Below, piece by piece: positions 42,636 to 54,411 of a stretch of DNA of 64,000 nucleotides. The position numbers and the translations under genes were made by a program. Origin of the DNA: Leptodactylus fallax (Eukaryota; Chordata; Amphibia; Anura; Leptodactylidae); contig CAMRHE010000067.1 of NCBI GenBank assembly GCA_947044405.1, forward strand, positions 4,231,501 to 4,295,500. The letters are read 5' to 3'. Position 1 is the first letter of the stretch. Every line of letters begins with the position of its first letter. The notes under the pieces are model-generated. The model was not told the origin of the DNA. It did no database searches and worked only from the letters and a program-made list of their open reading frames with translations.

Positions 42636-43960
42636 TGTGATGAAACGAGACTCAGATATGGATTTATTGTACTACTATTCGCTCATATAATATGGTTCCT
42701 GTCTGTTATCAGCAATTTGGTTGTAGGCTTGGGGGATTTGGTTCGTGGGATCTGTGACCAACAACCCTTTGATCCCCAGAGAGTCACTGACACAGGCCTT
42801 TATTGGCATAAGACTGCTACCCTCATTAACCCGGTGGGGGGTCCTGCAGAAAGGATGTGCTGGGGGAACGCTCTGCATATTGTCTGCAGACCGACCGGAG
42901 CCAGGTCTACTTCAAAGGGATTATGGTTTTATGACAATATCTGGCCTGGGGGACATCTTACAGTCGCCCTGATAAATTCCCCAGTTACGTCAGGTCAAGG
43001 CGCAAACTCAGAATACACACATGTCTCAGTTCAAAGCCCAGAAAAGGTCCAGGCACTGATCTCCTTATCCAAAGGGAATTGGGGTGTCAACCTTGGAGTC
43101 TATGTGATCTCACCACGAACCCTATCATACTGCTGGTCCGACTCTACAGTCATCGGGCAAGGAATTATAAAAGGAAATATGATTTTAAGAGATGTAGAGA
43201 GGGGGCGGGGATCCTCCCCCTGGTGACCTCACTTAGGGAGGAGACCAGGGGAGATAAAAGGTCTCAGTCACGGTTGAGACGCTCTCTTTTTGTCTTCTGT
43301 CCTTTGTGATGTGCTGTTCCTGGAGGAGAGGTGTGGGGGAGGTCAAGTTGGAGACTCCCACCATGTGCTCTCCATGTGGCCTAAGCAGTGAGGCCTGAGA
43401 CCATTTTGTTAACCTGGAAGAGGTATGACCATATGTAGGAAACACATGCTTTACCTAAGAACGAACCCTGACACCTACACATGGGCTCAGAGAAATTGAC
43501 TATCTATTTGTTCTGGAAATGGTCTTTTGCCTGTTGTTCTGCTGAAATACTCCCGGATAGGTTATTCCAGGGTGGAGATCCTAGAATAGCATGCCTGAAC
43601 GCATGTTTTTGGACTTTTGAAGTACGTGCCTTGAGCTCCTCATCATCTGGAGCCAGAGACCCAATCACAAACTGGTGTTGGTAATATGTTCTTTTCCTTC
43701 TGTTATTCCCATTTTTATTTTGTGCACCGTGTCATGTTGCTTTCCACTTGTATCTGCTTGCTAATTGCTACATGTATTCTCTGTATGTGTTAAGTGTCTA
43801 GTGCCGACCTGTTTAGGGGTTAATAAATATATAAAATTTAGAAGGCCCGTCGTTCGTATTATCCTATCGACCCAAAACACTCACTGGAGGTGGGTGTGAG
43901 GTAATTGAAGCGATCTTAGGTGTGCCGGAAACGGGTTCTGGTAGGACGAGATCCTTCACA
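42636..43960 (+). mobile_element. Solo LTR, 1,325 bp, related to the one at 38816 and with a U3 open frame
   Basis: Starts TGTGATGAAACGAG and ends GAGATCCTTCACA, flanked by ccggc at 42631-42635 and 43961-43965. TATA-like gataaaag near 43253, poly-A signal aataaa near 43822. The R/U5 part resembles the LTR at 38816-39690 (ggggttaataaatata, acactcactggaggtg, ending cttcaca), while the U3 is longer and different. The U3 contains a 169-codon open frame. Confidence 0.9.
42717..43226 (+). CDS. Uncharacterised open frame inside the LTR U3
   Basis: 169 codons, starting MVVGLGDLVRGICDQQPF and ending EGRGSSPW-like (DVERGRGSSPW). It lies wholly upstream of the LTR TATA-like box, hence in U3. No signal peptide or membrane segment is obvious, and it has moderate Trp/Cys content. 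It resembles no family I can name. U3-encoded proteins are known in some retroviruses (for example the superantigen frame of mouse mammary tumour virus), but no similarity to that protein is claimed. It may be a chance frame. Confidence 0.35.
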   Translation: MVVGLGDLVRGICDQQPFDPQRVTDTGLYWHKTATLINPVGGPAERMCWGNALHIVCRPTGARSTSKGLWFYDNIWPGGHLTVALINSPVTSGQGANSEYTHVSVQSPEKVQALISLSKGNWGVNLGVYVISPRTLSYCWSDSTVIGQGIIKGNMILRDVERGRGSSPW

Positions 43961-44032
43961 CCGGCCAACACACGGACTCAGTTTCACAGGGGAAACTCAG
44001 TCATGTGAATACGGCCTTAGTGCTTCTTTGTC

Positions 44033-44870
44033 TAGCAATATTTGTATTGTGCTCAGTTCTGTCCTGAGCATGCATACTGTATGTTGTTTTATACTGTCCT
44101 GTTTAACTGAGTTGGTGGTTTTATGCTGGAGTCCTTCTTTACCCTGCTTTTATCCCTGTTTGGCCCCTGGGCTTTCTGCAATATATATCTGTGGTCCTGG
44201 GTTTTCTGCAATATACTCTTCTACATGTCCTGTCCTTGATTCTTGTTGTTTACCCGGTTTCTGTTTTTAGTCTGTACAACTTTCCATCCTGTACCCCCTT
44301 CATTTGTTTTAGGCTGTTTCTGTGATGCTCTGAACCATAGTTTTGAGTTTTGTCCTGCCAGGTCAGCTGATACCAAATCAAGGACCACTTCAAGAGGAGA
44401 CTTCCCGCAGCGAAGACCAGATCCCTATATGAGGGTTAAAGGAAGAAGTCCGGAAAATGTGCAAGGATAACGCCCTTAGAGGTGGCTGCAAGCCAAACCA
44501 GTTTTGTAGCATGGTGGGTCCACAATCCACTGCCTGCCCATGTTACACCTTTGGTACCAATTTTAAATCTGTAGCATGTCAATTTAAAGCTGCAGATTTT
44601 TGTTGCACTTTGCAATGCGTTTTCTGATTAATATCTGGAATAAAATTCCAAATTTGCTAGGCATAACTGCATGAAGTTCCCTCATTTTAAAAAGCACAGT
44701 GTAAACACAGCCTTACTCCATGGCTACATAAATAAGCCTTAACATATTAATATAAAGATACAAAACAATAAAGCGATGCAAATATTTTGCAAGGTTTATC
44801 AAACCACATTATAAATTGGTCCATAATTTTTTGTTTGTGTAGTGGCCCCATAAGAATTGCCAGTTTTGCA
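44033..44870. other. Unassigned stretch
   Basis: T/C-rich to 44340, then a short GC-richer part. Two near-repeats of 'tgggctttctgcaatatat' occur at about 44169 and 44200. No domain or splice-supported frame found. Confidence 0.3.
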
Positions 44871-45480
44871 CTTGACATCCAGTATGGCAGTCCAATATAG
44901 GTATAGTCTATTTATGGCTGTGTTGCTATGGAAACCTGGTAAATGAAATGTGAACTTATATTGGCTGATGCATATGACTGAATATTTAAGGACCTCCGAA
45001 CTGCTATTGACTCATACAGGTCATAAATAGCTTGGTTGCTATGGAAACCTGGTATAAAGCTGTGTGTATGTCAAGACTGAAGAACTTGCGATTTTCCATT
45101 GGTCCATAAGCATCATGTGATCATGTGTATCTCAGTTTGGATATCAGTGAAAGACCTGCAATCGGTTGTTATGGAAAACCTGGAGTAAAGCTGTGTGTAT
45201 GTGACCTTGTGTAACAGTTTCATCCACAGCGCCCTGCCCCCTTAAAGCTGACCCACAGCAGTGAAGAAAAATGGCTGGGTTGTTATGGAAACATGGAGTG
45301 CAGCTGTGTGCATGTGGCTGACAATGCCTTGTCAGATTGGAGACGGGCTTGGGTCTGCTGGGTTGTTTCAGCAGCTCGTTGTTGTCTGTGACATACCTTT
45401 TCAGATTGGAGACGGGCTTGGGTCTGCTGAGAGTTTTCATTAGCTCGAGCAGCAGCCATGTATTTTGCTGCAGGAGGCAT
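44870..45480 (+). repeat. Repeat with recurrent 'gttgctatggaaacctgg' words
   Basis: Four copies of a word near GTTGCTATGGAAAC (44922, 45035, 45165, 45279) are spaced about 115-130 bp, each followed by similar text ('cctggtaaa', 'agctgtgtgtatgtg'). A second copy of the same element begins at about 45515 and carries the hAT insertion. The downstream half of that copy (to 46735) ends 'caaatttgatgaggatcggt ccagtcgtttggtcg' and (acag)n. Tails of this kind occur in RTE/Proto2-like LINEs (resemblance only). Confidence 0.6.
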
Positions 45481-45539
45481 GAGTAGTTTAAAAACGTTTC
45501 AATTTATAAAAATGCTGAAATCCAGTATGGCAGTCCAGT

Positions 45540-46258
45540 CAGTGGCATAAATACCGGGGTAGCAGTGGCAGCGGCTGCCACAGGGCCCGAGACATTAGGA
45601 ATTCCGGCAGGCCCCTGATGTTTTTTTTTTTTTTCATAGGCCGTTACCAGCAGGTAACGGGCCCTATTTACTTACCAATCCCCGCTCCTGCTCACGGCCG
45701 CCTGCGCTTCACCTTCTGCAGAGGCGACTGTGAGCAGGAGCGGGGATTGGTAAGTAAGGCTTGTGGGCCGTGAAACACACAAACACTGCTATCATTATAC
45801 TCTGGGGTCTTTTCAGATGCCAGAGTATAATGATCGGAGGCCCCGAGGAGTTGAGGGAACATAAAAACCACTGTTACTTACCTCTCCTGCTCTCCAGCAG
45901 GCTTCGGGCCTCCTTGGTGACGTCCCAGACGTCGGTGGGCCAGTCCAACGTCATTATGCATTGTGATGCATGCCTGGCTCACGTGACATTTGGTCCAACA
46001 TTGAAGAGGTAGCAGGAAGTGCACATAATACTATATGAAGGGGCCAATATGGGGCATAATACTGTGTGCAGGGGCCACTATGGGGCAGAATACTGTGTTC
46101 AAGGGCCACTATGGGGCATAATAGTGTATGCAGGGGCTACTATGGGGCATAATAGTGTGTGCAAGAATGCAGTTTGTGCGGGGGAGGGCGGTTACCGGGG
46201 GGGGGGTCCCATGTCAAATGTTCACCTTGGGGCCCAGCCATTCCTAGTTACGCCACTG
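45540..46258. mobile_element. hAT element, non-autonomous, 719 bp, 8-bp target duplication
   Basis: Ends CAGTGGCATAAATACCGG and the complement of cctagttacgccactg. Flanks agtccagt (45532-45539) and agttcagt (46259-46266). The empty site is visible in the related repeat at 44880-44905 (ggcagtccaatataggtata), which confirms a clean insertion. Contains a minisatellite of 'ggggccactatggggcataa' units (46030-46165). The tandem-array unit starts inside this element. Confidence 0.88.
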
Positions 46259-46729
46259 AGTTCAGTATAGGTACATATACTGTACTGTATAAATATAGTC
46301 TATTTATGGCTGTGTTGTTATGGAAACCTGGTAAATTAAATGTGAACTTATATTGGCAGATACACGTGATATGGCTAAATATTTAAGGACCTGTGAACTG
46401 CTATTGACTAATACAGGTCATAATTAGCTTGGTTGCTATGGAAACCTGTGTGCCTGAGGAGACTAAGCGCCTGCGAGCTTCTATTGGCTGATAAGAGACA
46501 TGTGACCGTGTGTATGGTAGTTGGAATATGTGTGAAAGACTTGCAGGCTTGTATTAGCTAATGCTGGTCATTTTTTGGGAATACTGTATCTCAGGAACGG
46601 TACATACTTTAGAGCTGAGACCCGGTCTAAAATATTCCCGGACACCTGGTGTACATGTGTGCCAAATTTGATGAGGATCGGTCCAGTCGTTTGGTCGCGC
46701 ATAAAGACCAGACAGACAGACAGAAACTC

Positions 46730-46735
<6 letters not shown>

Positions 46736-46783
<48 letters not shown>

Positions 46784-46845
46784 TATATATACAGTATGTA
46801 TGTGTTATATATATATATATATATATATACACAGTATATATACAG

Positions 46846-46870
<25 letters not shown>
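46736..46870. repeat. (TA)n microsatellite, unit 1
   Basis: Three TA tracts interrupted by 'cacagtatatatacagtatg'-type spacers, followed by a T run. ORFs here are only Tyr/Ile shadows. Confidence 0.97.
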
Positions 46871-46876
<6 letters not shown>

Positions 46877-47002
46877 TTTTTTTTTTTTTAATTATTAGAC
46901 GTGTAGCGAAAGTCAGACGTAAGCTGCACAGCATGGTGCAGGCAATAATTGTAACAGGGCTCATTAAAGTGTTGGATTCTTAAAATCTTTTTTTATCTCC
47001 AG

Positions 47003-47098
47003 AAAATGAAAAAGAAATTTGTGGGAAAGGAGCAGCTATGAAGATTGTTTTCTGTCGAGCTCAAGGCTACTTCAAACACTTGTGGAAAACACACTATA
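47003..47098 (+). other. Exon-like segment with splice-site flanks, array unit 1
   Basis: A TTTTTTTATCTCCAG acceptor-like tract, 96 open bases and a GTAAGT donor-like site. In frame it codes NEKEICGKGAAMKIVFCRAQ then GYFKHLWKTHY. An exact-length copy is at 49570-49665. I do not recognise the peptide. It could be a captured host exon or a chance match. Confidence 0.3.
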
Positions 47099-49279
47099 GT
47101 AAGTAATCATACAGTATAAGGCTGTATTCTAACATCATAGCTGCAGCATGCGGATGAAACCCTGCTTGCATAAAGTCACCAATAACTGATGATGCAGGTA
47201 AAACAAAGGAATCACCTGCATAATTGTGTGATCAAATGATGTAATGTTGTTTGGTGTGACCACCCTTTGCCTTCCATCAATTCTTCAGAGCATTGTGGAT
47301 GGGATTCTAGCGAATCTCATGCCCACTTTGCGGTAAAAAAAAATGCGCTGCGGACACGTGGCAATTTACAAAACTAGCGCGGTTTTGGAAATTGCAGCAT
47401 GTCCATTATACCTACGGAAACACCGGCGGTTTCCCCATAGGTATAATTGAAACAGAAAGTCAAGTAACCTCTGGGCACCACTCCACCATGACCACTATCA
47501 ATAAGTTCCAAAAAGCTTATGATTAATTTCATCTCCCTAATGCACAGAGGTGACAGTGTAGAGTTAATATAAACCACAATATGATATCAAAGTAATACAA
47601 CATACAAATGGTCACCATGTACCAGAAACTTCACAGCATTGGAAATAAAATTAAAAAATGTCACTTTCAAGTATAAATTTTGACACAATGTCATAGTAGA
47701 GAAACAATGTTGTGATATTAGAGCATGCTGCAAAGAAATGATAATGGATACAGCATGGATAATGATGATGTCTCCTTACTTTAACGGTGAATAATATCTG
47801 TGTGACATCCGTTTTTTTAACGGACATCACATGGCTGCAATAAATTCAATGTCAGTGAATGGGGGCTACTCACATGACTGTTATTTTGATGGTCTGTATT
47901 AAGGGACGGTCAAAATATAGGTTATGTCCTATTTTTGTCCGTTTTCACGGATCCCACCATATACTCAAATGTATGGGGGATCCATAAAAATGTGTGCCCC
48001 TCAGGTGCAAGATGGCCGTGAAAAATGGACGTTTTTCTTGGCCGTTTTGCACCTCGGTCATCTGAATGTGGTCTAAGTTGTTTTTTCCCAAAGACTGTGT
48101 TTTCCTATGGGAGCTTTCCATCCAAGACATAGATTTAGGAGTACTGCTATTATATGTATCTAATGAAAGGTTTTGATGAGATGTGAACTAAGCCTATGAT
48201 CTTTATGCAAATCTTGAGTCCCCTTATTTTTTTTTTTTTGGAGTGGTGTGGGTAGGAAGATTCTGATCATTGAAGTCACCAGCCATCCCATCTGGACCAT
48301 ACAGCAGGAGCGGGGATCGGTAAGTAAGGCTTGTGGGCCGTGAACCACACAAACACTGCTATCATTATACTCTGGGGTCTTTTCAGATGCCAGAGTATAA
48401 TGATCGGAGGCCCCGAGGAGTTGAGGGAACATAAAAACCACTGTTACTTACCTCTCCTGCTCTCCAGCAGGCTTCGGGCCTCCTTGGTGACGTCCCAGAC
48501 GTCGGTGGGCCAGTCCAACGTCATTATGCATTGTGATGCATGCCTGGCTCACGTGACATTTGGTCCAACATTGAAGAGGTAGCAGGAAGTGCACATAATA
48601 CTATATGAAGGGGCCAATATGGGGCATAATACTGTGTGCAGGGGCCACTATGGGGCAGAATACTGTGTTCAAGGGCCACTATGGGGCATAATAGTGTATG
48701 CAGGGGCTACTATGGGGCATAATAGTGTGTGCAAGAATGCAGTTTGTGCGGGGGAGGGCGGTTGCCGGGGGGGGGGGGTCCCATGTCAAATGTTCACCTT
48801 GGGGCCCAGCCATTCCTAGTTACGCCACTGAGTTCAGTATAGGTACAGTCTATTTATGGCTGTGTTGTTATGGAAACCTGGTAAATTAAATGTGAACTTA
48901 TATTGGCAGATACACGTGATATGGCTGAATATTTAAGGACCTGCGAACTGCTATTGACTAATACAGGTCATAATTAGCTTGGTTGCTATGGAAACCTGTG
49001 TGCCTGAGGAGAATAAGCGCCTGCGAGCTTCTATTGGCTGATAAGAGACATGTGACCGTGTGTATGGTAGTTGGAATATGAGTGAAAGACTTGCAGGCTT
49101 GTATTAGCTAATGCTGGTCATTTTTTGGGAATACTGTATCTCAGGAACGGTACATACTTTAGAGCTGAGACCCGGTCTAAAATATTCCTGGACACCTGGT
49201 GTACATGTGTGCCAAATTTGATGAGGATCGGTCCAGTCGTTTGGTCGTGCATAAAGACCAGACAGACAGACAGAAACTC

Positions 49280-49283
<4 letters not shown>

Positions 49284-49329
<46 letters not shown>

Positions 49330-49343
49330 ATATATACAGTATG

Positions 49344-49391
<48 letters not shown>

Positions 49392-49397
49392 TATACA

Positions 49398-49442
<45 letters not shown>
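49284..49442. repeat. (TA)n microsatellite, unit 2
   Basis: Same tract as in unit 1 with different lengths and spacers (acctatatatacagtatg, acacatatatatacag). The differences show rapid slippage after duplication. Confidence 0.97.
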
Positions 49443-49456
<14 letters not shown>

Positions 49457-49569
49457 AATTATTAGACGTGTAGCGAAAGTCAGACGTAAGCTGCACAGCA
49501 TGGTGCAGGCAATAATTGTAACAGGGCTCATTAAAGTGTTGGATTCTTAAAATCTTTTTTTATCTCCAG

Positions 49570-49665
49570 AAAATGAAAAAGAAATTTGTGGGAAAGGAGC
49601 AGCTATGAAGATTGTTTTCTGTCGAGCTCAAGGCTACTTCAAACACTTGTGGAAAACACACTATA
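49570..49665 (+). other. Exon-like segment with splice-site flanks, array unit 2
   Basis: Copy of 47003-47098 with both splice-like sites kept (tatctccag before, gtaagt after). The third array unit has lost it. Confidence 0.3.
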
Positions 49666-50870
49666 GTAAGTAATCATACAGTATAAGGCTGTATTCTAAC
49701 ATCATAGCTGCAGCATGCGGATGAAACCCTGCTTGCATAAAGTCACCAATAACTGATGATGCAGGTAAAACAAAGGAATCACCTGCATAATTGTGTGATC
49801 AAATGATGCAATGTTGTTTGGTGTGACCACCCTTTGCCTTCCATCAATTCTTCAGAGCATTGTGGATGGGATTCTAGCGAATCTCATGCCCACTTTGCGG
49901 TAAAAAAAATGCGCTGCGGACACGTGGCAATTTACAAAACCAGCGCGGTTTTGGAAATTGCAGCATGTCCATTATACCTACGGAAACACCGGCGGTTTCC
50001 CCCATAGGTATAATTGAAACAGAAAGTCAAGTAACCTCTGGGCACCACTCCACCATGACCACTATCAACAAGTTCCAAAAAGCTTATGATTAATTTCATC
50101 TCCCTAATGCACAGAGGTGACAGTGTAGAGTTAATATAAACCACAATATGATATCAAAGTAATACAACATACAAATGGTCACCATGTACCAGAAACTTCA
50201 CAGCATTGGAAATAAAATTAAAAAATGTCACTTTCAAGTATAAATTTTGACACAATGTCATAGTAGAGAAACAATGTTGTGATATTAGAGCATGCTGCAA
50301 AGAAATGATAATGGATACAGCATGGATAATGATGATGTCTCCTTACTTTAACGGTGAATAATATCTGTGTGACATCCGTTTTTTTAACGGACATCACATG
50401 GCTGCAATAAATTCAATGTCAGTGAATGGGGGCTACTCACATGACTGTTATTTTGATGGTCTGTATTAAGGGACGGTCAAAATATAGGTTATGTCCTATT
50501 TTTGTCCGTTTTCACGGATTCCACCATATACTCAAATGTATGGGGGATCCATAAAAATGTGTGCCCCTCAGGTGCAAGATGGCCGTGAAAAATGGACGTT
50601 TTTCTTGGCCGTTTTGCACCTCGGTCATCTGAATGTGGTCTAAGTTGTTTTTTCCCAAAGACTGTGTTTTCCTATGGGAGCTTTCCATCCAAGACATAGA
50701 TTTAGGAGTACTGCTATTGTATGTATCTAATGAAAGGTTTTGATGAGATGTGAACTAAGCCTATGATCTTTATGCAAATCTTGAGTCCCCTTAATTTTTT
50801 TTTTTTTGGAGTGGTGTGGGTAGGAAGATTCTGATCATTGAAGTCACCAGCCATCCCATCTGGACCATAC

Positions 50871-51755
50871 AGCAGGAGCGGGGATCGGTAAGTAAGGCTT
50901 GTGGGCCGTGAACCACACAAACACTGCTAAAATTATACTCTGGGGTCTTTTCAGATGCCAGAGTATAATGATCGGAGGCCCCGAGGAGTTGAGGGAACAT
51001 AAAAACCACTGTTACTTACCTCTCCTGCTCTCCAGCAGGCTTCGGGCCTCCTTGGTGACGTCCCAGACGTCGGTGGGCCAGTCCAACGTCATTATGCATT
51101 GTGATGCATGCCTGGCTCACGTGACATTTGGTCCAACATTGAAGAGGTAGCAGGAAGTGCACATAATACTATATGAAGGGGCCAATATGGGGCATAATAC
51201 TGTGTGCAGGGGCCACTATGGGGCAGAATACTGTGTTCAAGGGCCACTATGGGGCATAATAGTGTATGCAGGGGCTACTATGGGGCATAATAGTGTGTGC
51301 AAGAATGCAGTTTGTGCGGGGGAGGGCGGTTACCGGGGGGGGGGGGTCCCATGTCAAATGTTCACCTTGGGGCCCAGCCATTCCTAGTTACGCCACTGAG
51401 TTCAGTATAGGTACAGTCTATTTATGGCTGTGTTGTTATGGAAACCTGGTAAATTAAATGTGAACTTATATTGGCAGATACACGTGATATGGCTGAATAT
51501 TTAAGGACCTGCGAACTGCTATTGACTAATACAGGTCATAAATAGCTTGGTTGCTATGGAAACCTGTGTGCCTGAGGAGACTAAGCGCCTGCGAGCTTCT
51601 ATTGGCTGATAAGAGACATGTGACCGTGTGTATGGCTGTTGGAATATGAGTGAAAGACTTGCAGGCTTGTATTAGCTAATGCTGGTCATTTTTTGGGCAT
51701 ACTGTATCTCTGGAACGGTACATACTTTAGAGCTGAGACCCGATCTGGACCATAC
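50871..51755 (+). repeat. Tandem array unit 3, internally deleted (885 bp)
   Basis: Follows units 1 and 2 as far as 'tttagagctgagacccg' (51742), then jumps to the unit's last bases 'atctggaccatac' (51743-51755) and on to unique DNA. About 1.7 kb, including the (TA)n tract and the exon-like segment, is missing. Confidence 0.92.
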
Positions 51756-52209
51756 ATTTTAGTAGCATCTGTTGTTAATATTATGTTTATCACCACAACA
51801 GACATCACATTCTCAGTAAATATCAACATAACTGGATCTGCCAAAAGTCTGCAGAAAGATATCTAATAAATATCTATGTGTATGGTTACTCTTCGGCTGC
51901 CCATGCACTTCAGATTAAGGGCTACCATAATGCAATATGAATGATCCCAACCTCTACACCCGATAAGGGGCAGTTTAGTTATTAAAAAAAAAAAAAAAAG
52001 CGCAATGAGTGTGCACAGATTGGATAATTATCATCTAAAAGCCATCGATCATGCCAAATATTGGTATTTTCAGCCAATAGCTGACACAAAACATCCAGCA
52101 TGGCTGATCAGCGCATTCGCACATGAATTTGCCCCATTGTAATTTAATGTAACTTTATGTTTTGATCATGGACCACGCAGGTCCAAAATGCGTAGGAATA
52201 GGTTATCAT

Positions 52210-52616
52210 TAGAGATGAGCGAATCGATTCTGCAGAAGTGGAATTCGATCCGAATTTTAGGAAATCTTCGATTTGCCACGATTCCGGATTTCCTGATGCT
52301 TTGTGGTAATGAATATTTAGTAAGGACCTTTGTGACATCAGACGATCACAAGATATTCTCTAGTGATGTGATTGGGTAAGCGTGTCTTTGCTTGTTAGCA
52401 GATCCTTCCACATGAATAAAAGTTGTCTGTGCTGGAGAGAGAGAGAGAAACATGACCGCGGCATCCAAGGGCTTCCGCCATTTTGCCGCCCACCATGGCT
52501 CTGGAGGCCGGGAATTGCTGTTTATTTGCCGCAAAGTAATTCGGATCGAAGCAAATTTTTTTGGAACTTCGAATCGAACTGCCGAATCGAACTTTTGAGA
52601 AATTCACTCATTTCTA
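52210..52616. mobile_element. hAT MITE with perfect 8-bp target duplication
   Basis: Ends tagagatgagcgaatcgatt and the complement of attcactcatttcta. Flanked by gttatcat at 52202-52209 and 52617-52624. The inner 'gaatcgat', 'ttcgatccgaatttt' and 'cgaatcgaac' words are the familiar frog 'gagatgagcgaatcgaa' repeat. Non-coding. Confidence 0.9.
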
Positions 52617-52707
52617 GTTATCATGGCTATATTGCTTACTTCATGATGTTTTAATGGATTATCAATAAAGAGATTTTTTTTATTAGTTTACTTAATTTTC
52701 GGTAATT

Positions 52708-52926
52708 TAAGGCTAAGCCCCACGTTGCGGAAAAGCTGCTTTTTTTGTTGCATATTATGTTGCCTTTTTTTTCTTTTTTTTTTTTTTTATGAGCCAAAGC
52801 CAGGTAGTGGATTTAAGGCAAGGGAAAATGTATTTCCCATTCCTTTTCAAGCCACTCTTGACTTTGGCTCAAAAAAACTGCAACAAAAAAAGCAGCTTTT
52901 CCACAACGTGGGGCCTTCTTAGCCTT
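52708..52926. mobile_element. Palindromic MITE, best-preserved copy of the 'aaggccccacgttg' family
   Basis: Left taaggctaagccccacgttg and right cacaacgtggggccttctta. The arms pair through 'cggaaaagctgcttttttt' / 'aaaaaagcagcttttcc'. Related to 9725-9950 and 28535-29040. Confidence 0.8.
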
Positions 52927-54411
52927 ATGTAGCTAATCTGCAGCTTTTCCATGTGGAATCGGAGGCAATAATAAACTCACACATTGTGCTAATAAACTCA
53001 CACATTGTGCTGCATTGCGACTGTGTCAATGCCGCCCTGTGTGGTCTCAACCTCAAGGTTAATTGTTACTCAACAACTTTAGTTTTAGCAGATGATGGTG
53101 ATAGATTTAGCGGACGGGAAATCCTTTCTCTGTATAATTCTTATGTACATGTTTGTATCTTCCTGCGGTCCTTTATGTAATTAGAAGAGTGCATATGGTA
53201 ATTCATCCAAGCCTTTACATAAAAGTCTGTGCTCTGGAACTCTACTACAAGCAGCGAACAGATACTTTGTAAAACTGAAGAATGATTGGACTTTGTCGGA
53301 GCTCACAGCTGCTGACTATAAATATAATAAATACTGTGTGGGATGCACCATTTCCCTTTTACCAAGGCATGATCATGACCATAACTCAGCGGTCCAGATT
53401 GAGCACATTTCAGCTTCTGCTTCTGACTGCGCTCATTAAATTACAGTTTGTTTCTGAGACTGAAAATGACTTTATAAAGCAAATAGCATCGCGTCCATTT
53501 GCAATTAAAGTCTGTATTTCTCTTTGACCCAACCATTACCCAAGGAGTATAAAATTCCAGTTTATAAATGGAATGTGCTGGAGTGTGAAGCACTGGAGCA
53601 GAGGTATTTTATACTTTACTATATTACATACAATAGAAAAGGTTCTCTATCCCCAGTTAACAGCGCTCATATTTTTAATATTCCTTCAATCTATTGCCCC
53701 TATGATTTGTAAATGCAATATGAGGAGGGGTCAGCAGTATTTTAATTTGTTTGTATAGTGACTACATATTTAAAGACAATGCCAGGTCTATTTGTCTTAA
53801 TTCTGTCTATAATTGTGTTGAAAAAAAACCTTTATACTTATATATAGAGGTGAGGCCAATGAATCTTGTGGCATCAGTACACTGAAGCCTGGGAAGTACA
53901 CCTTGATTTCAGTGCTCATGTGTCAGTGGTCCAATGCATGCGCGCCAAAGCTGAGGTATACTGCTGCAGCTTCAGTAAATTACTGCATAGGCAGCAGAAG
54001 TACAGAGGACAGGTAAGTATAAAGAATTTCTCTTTAGCCTGCAGGTACAGACAGGGTTAGAATAGGGTTGTCTGGACACTATACCATAAGGATATGTTGG
54101 TGGTTTAATGTTCCAAATAGACTTCACTCCTTCCCTTTAACACTTTATAATTAGTGAAAGTAATAAATATGTTATAATTTATATTGTATACCACACAACT
54201 GGTAGTCTAAAGGTGTTTGTCACAACTAGGTAGGAAGAATCAGCTGATTGACACTGGATTTGGCGCCTCAATTTTCCAGTCAACAACCTCTGCAGAGTAA
54301 ATTTTGTATTAGACGGCCATAATCTGAAAGCAATGAGCTCAAAAGTAGCATGATACCTGTACACCAGAGACGCAGAAGGAGATTAGGGAGGTAAACAAGT
54401 GTCTCAACAGT

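Larger units (their letters stand above)
42391..44032. mobile_element. Palindromic MITE split by a solo LTR
   Basis: The left part (42391-42635) starts ggctgcattcacgcagtgga and carries 'actcctagcatcatagttatc' and 'atgctaggagtccacctccc', as in the MITE at 41533. The right part (43966-44032) runs 'aacacacggactcagtttca' to 'tcatgtgaatacggcctta', the inverted counterpart of the left end. The two are separated by the LTR at 42636-43960 and its ccggc duplication. Confidence 0.8.
45733..48302 (+). repeat. Tandem array unit 1 (2,570 bp)
   Basis: Begins agcaggagcggggattgg inside the hAT element and ends ...catctggaccatac. It is followed immediately by a near-identical unit. It includes most of the hAT, the 'gttgttatggaaac' repeat, a (TA)n tract, an exon-like segment and a long unassigned part. 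Confidence 0.95.
48303..50870 (+). repeat. Tandem array unit 2 (2,568 bp)
   Basis: Near-identical to unit 1, with scattered substitutions (for example ggttaccgg to ggttgccgg) and length changes in the G run and (TA)n tract. This suggests recent duplication. Confidence 0.95.

Noticed and set aside
46575..46898. Tyr/Ile-rich frames across the (TA)n tract, and their copies in unit 2
   Set aside because: Microsatellite translation only.
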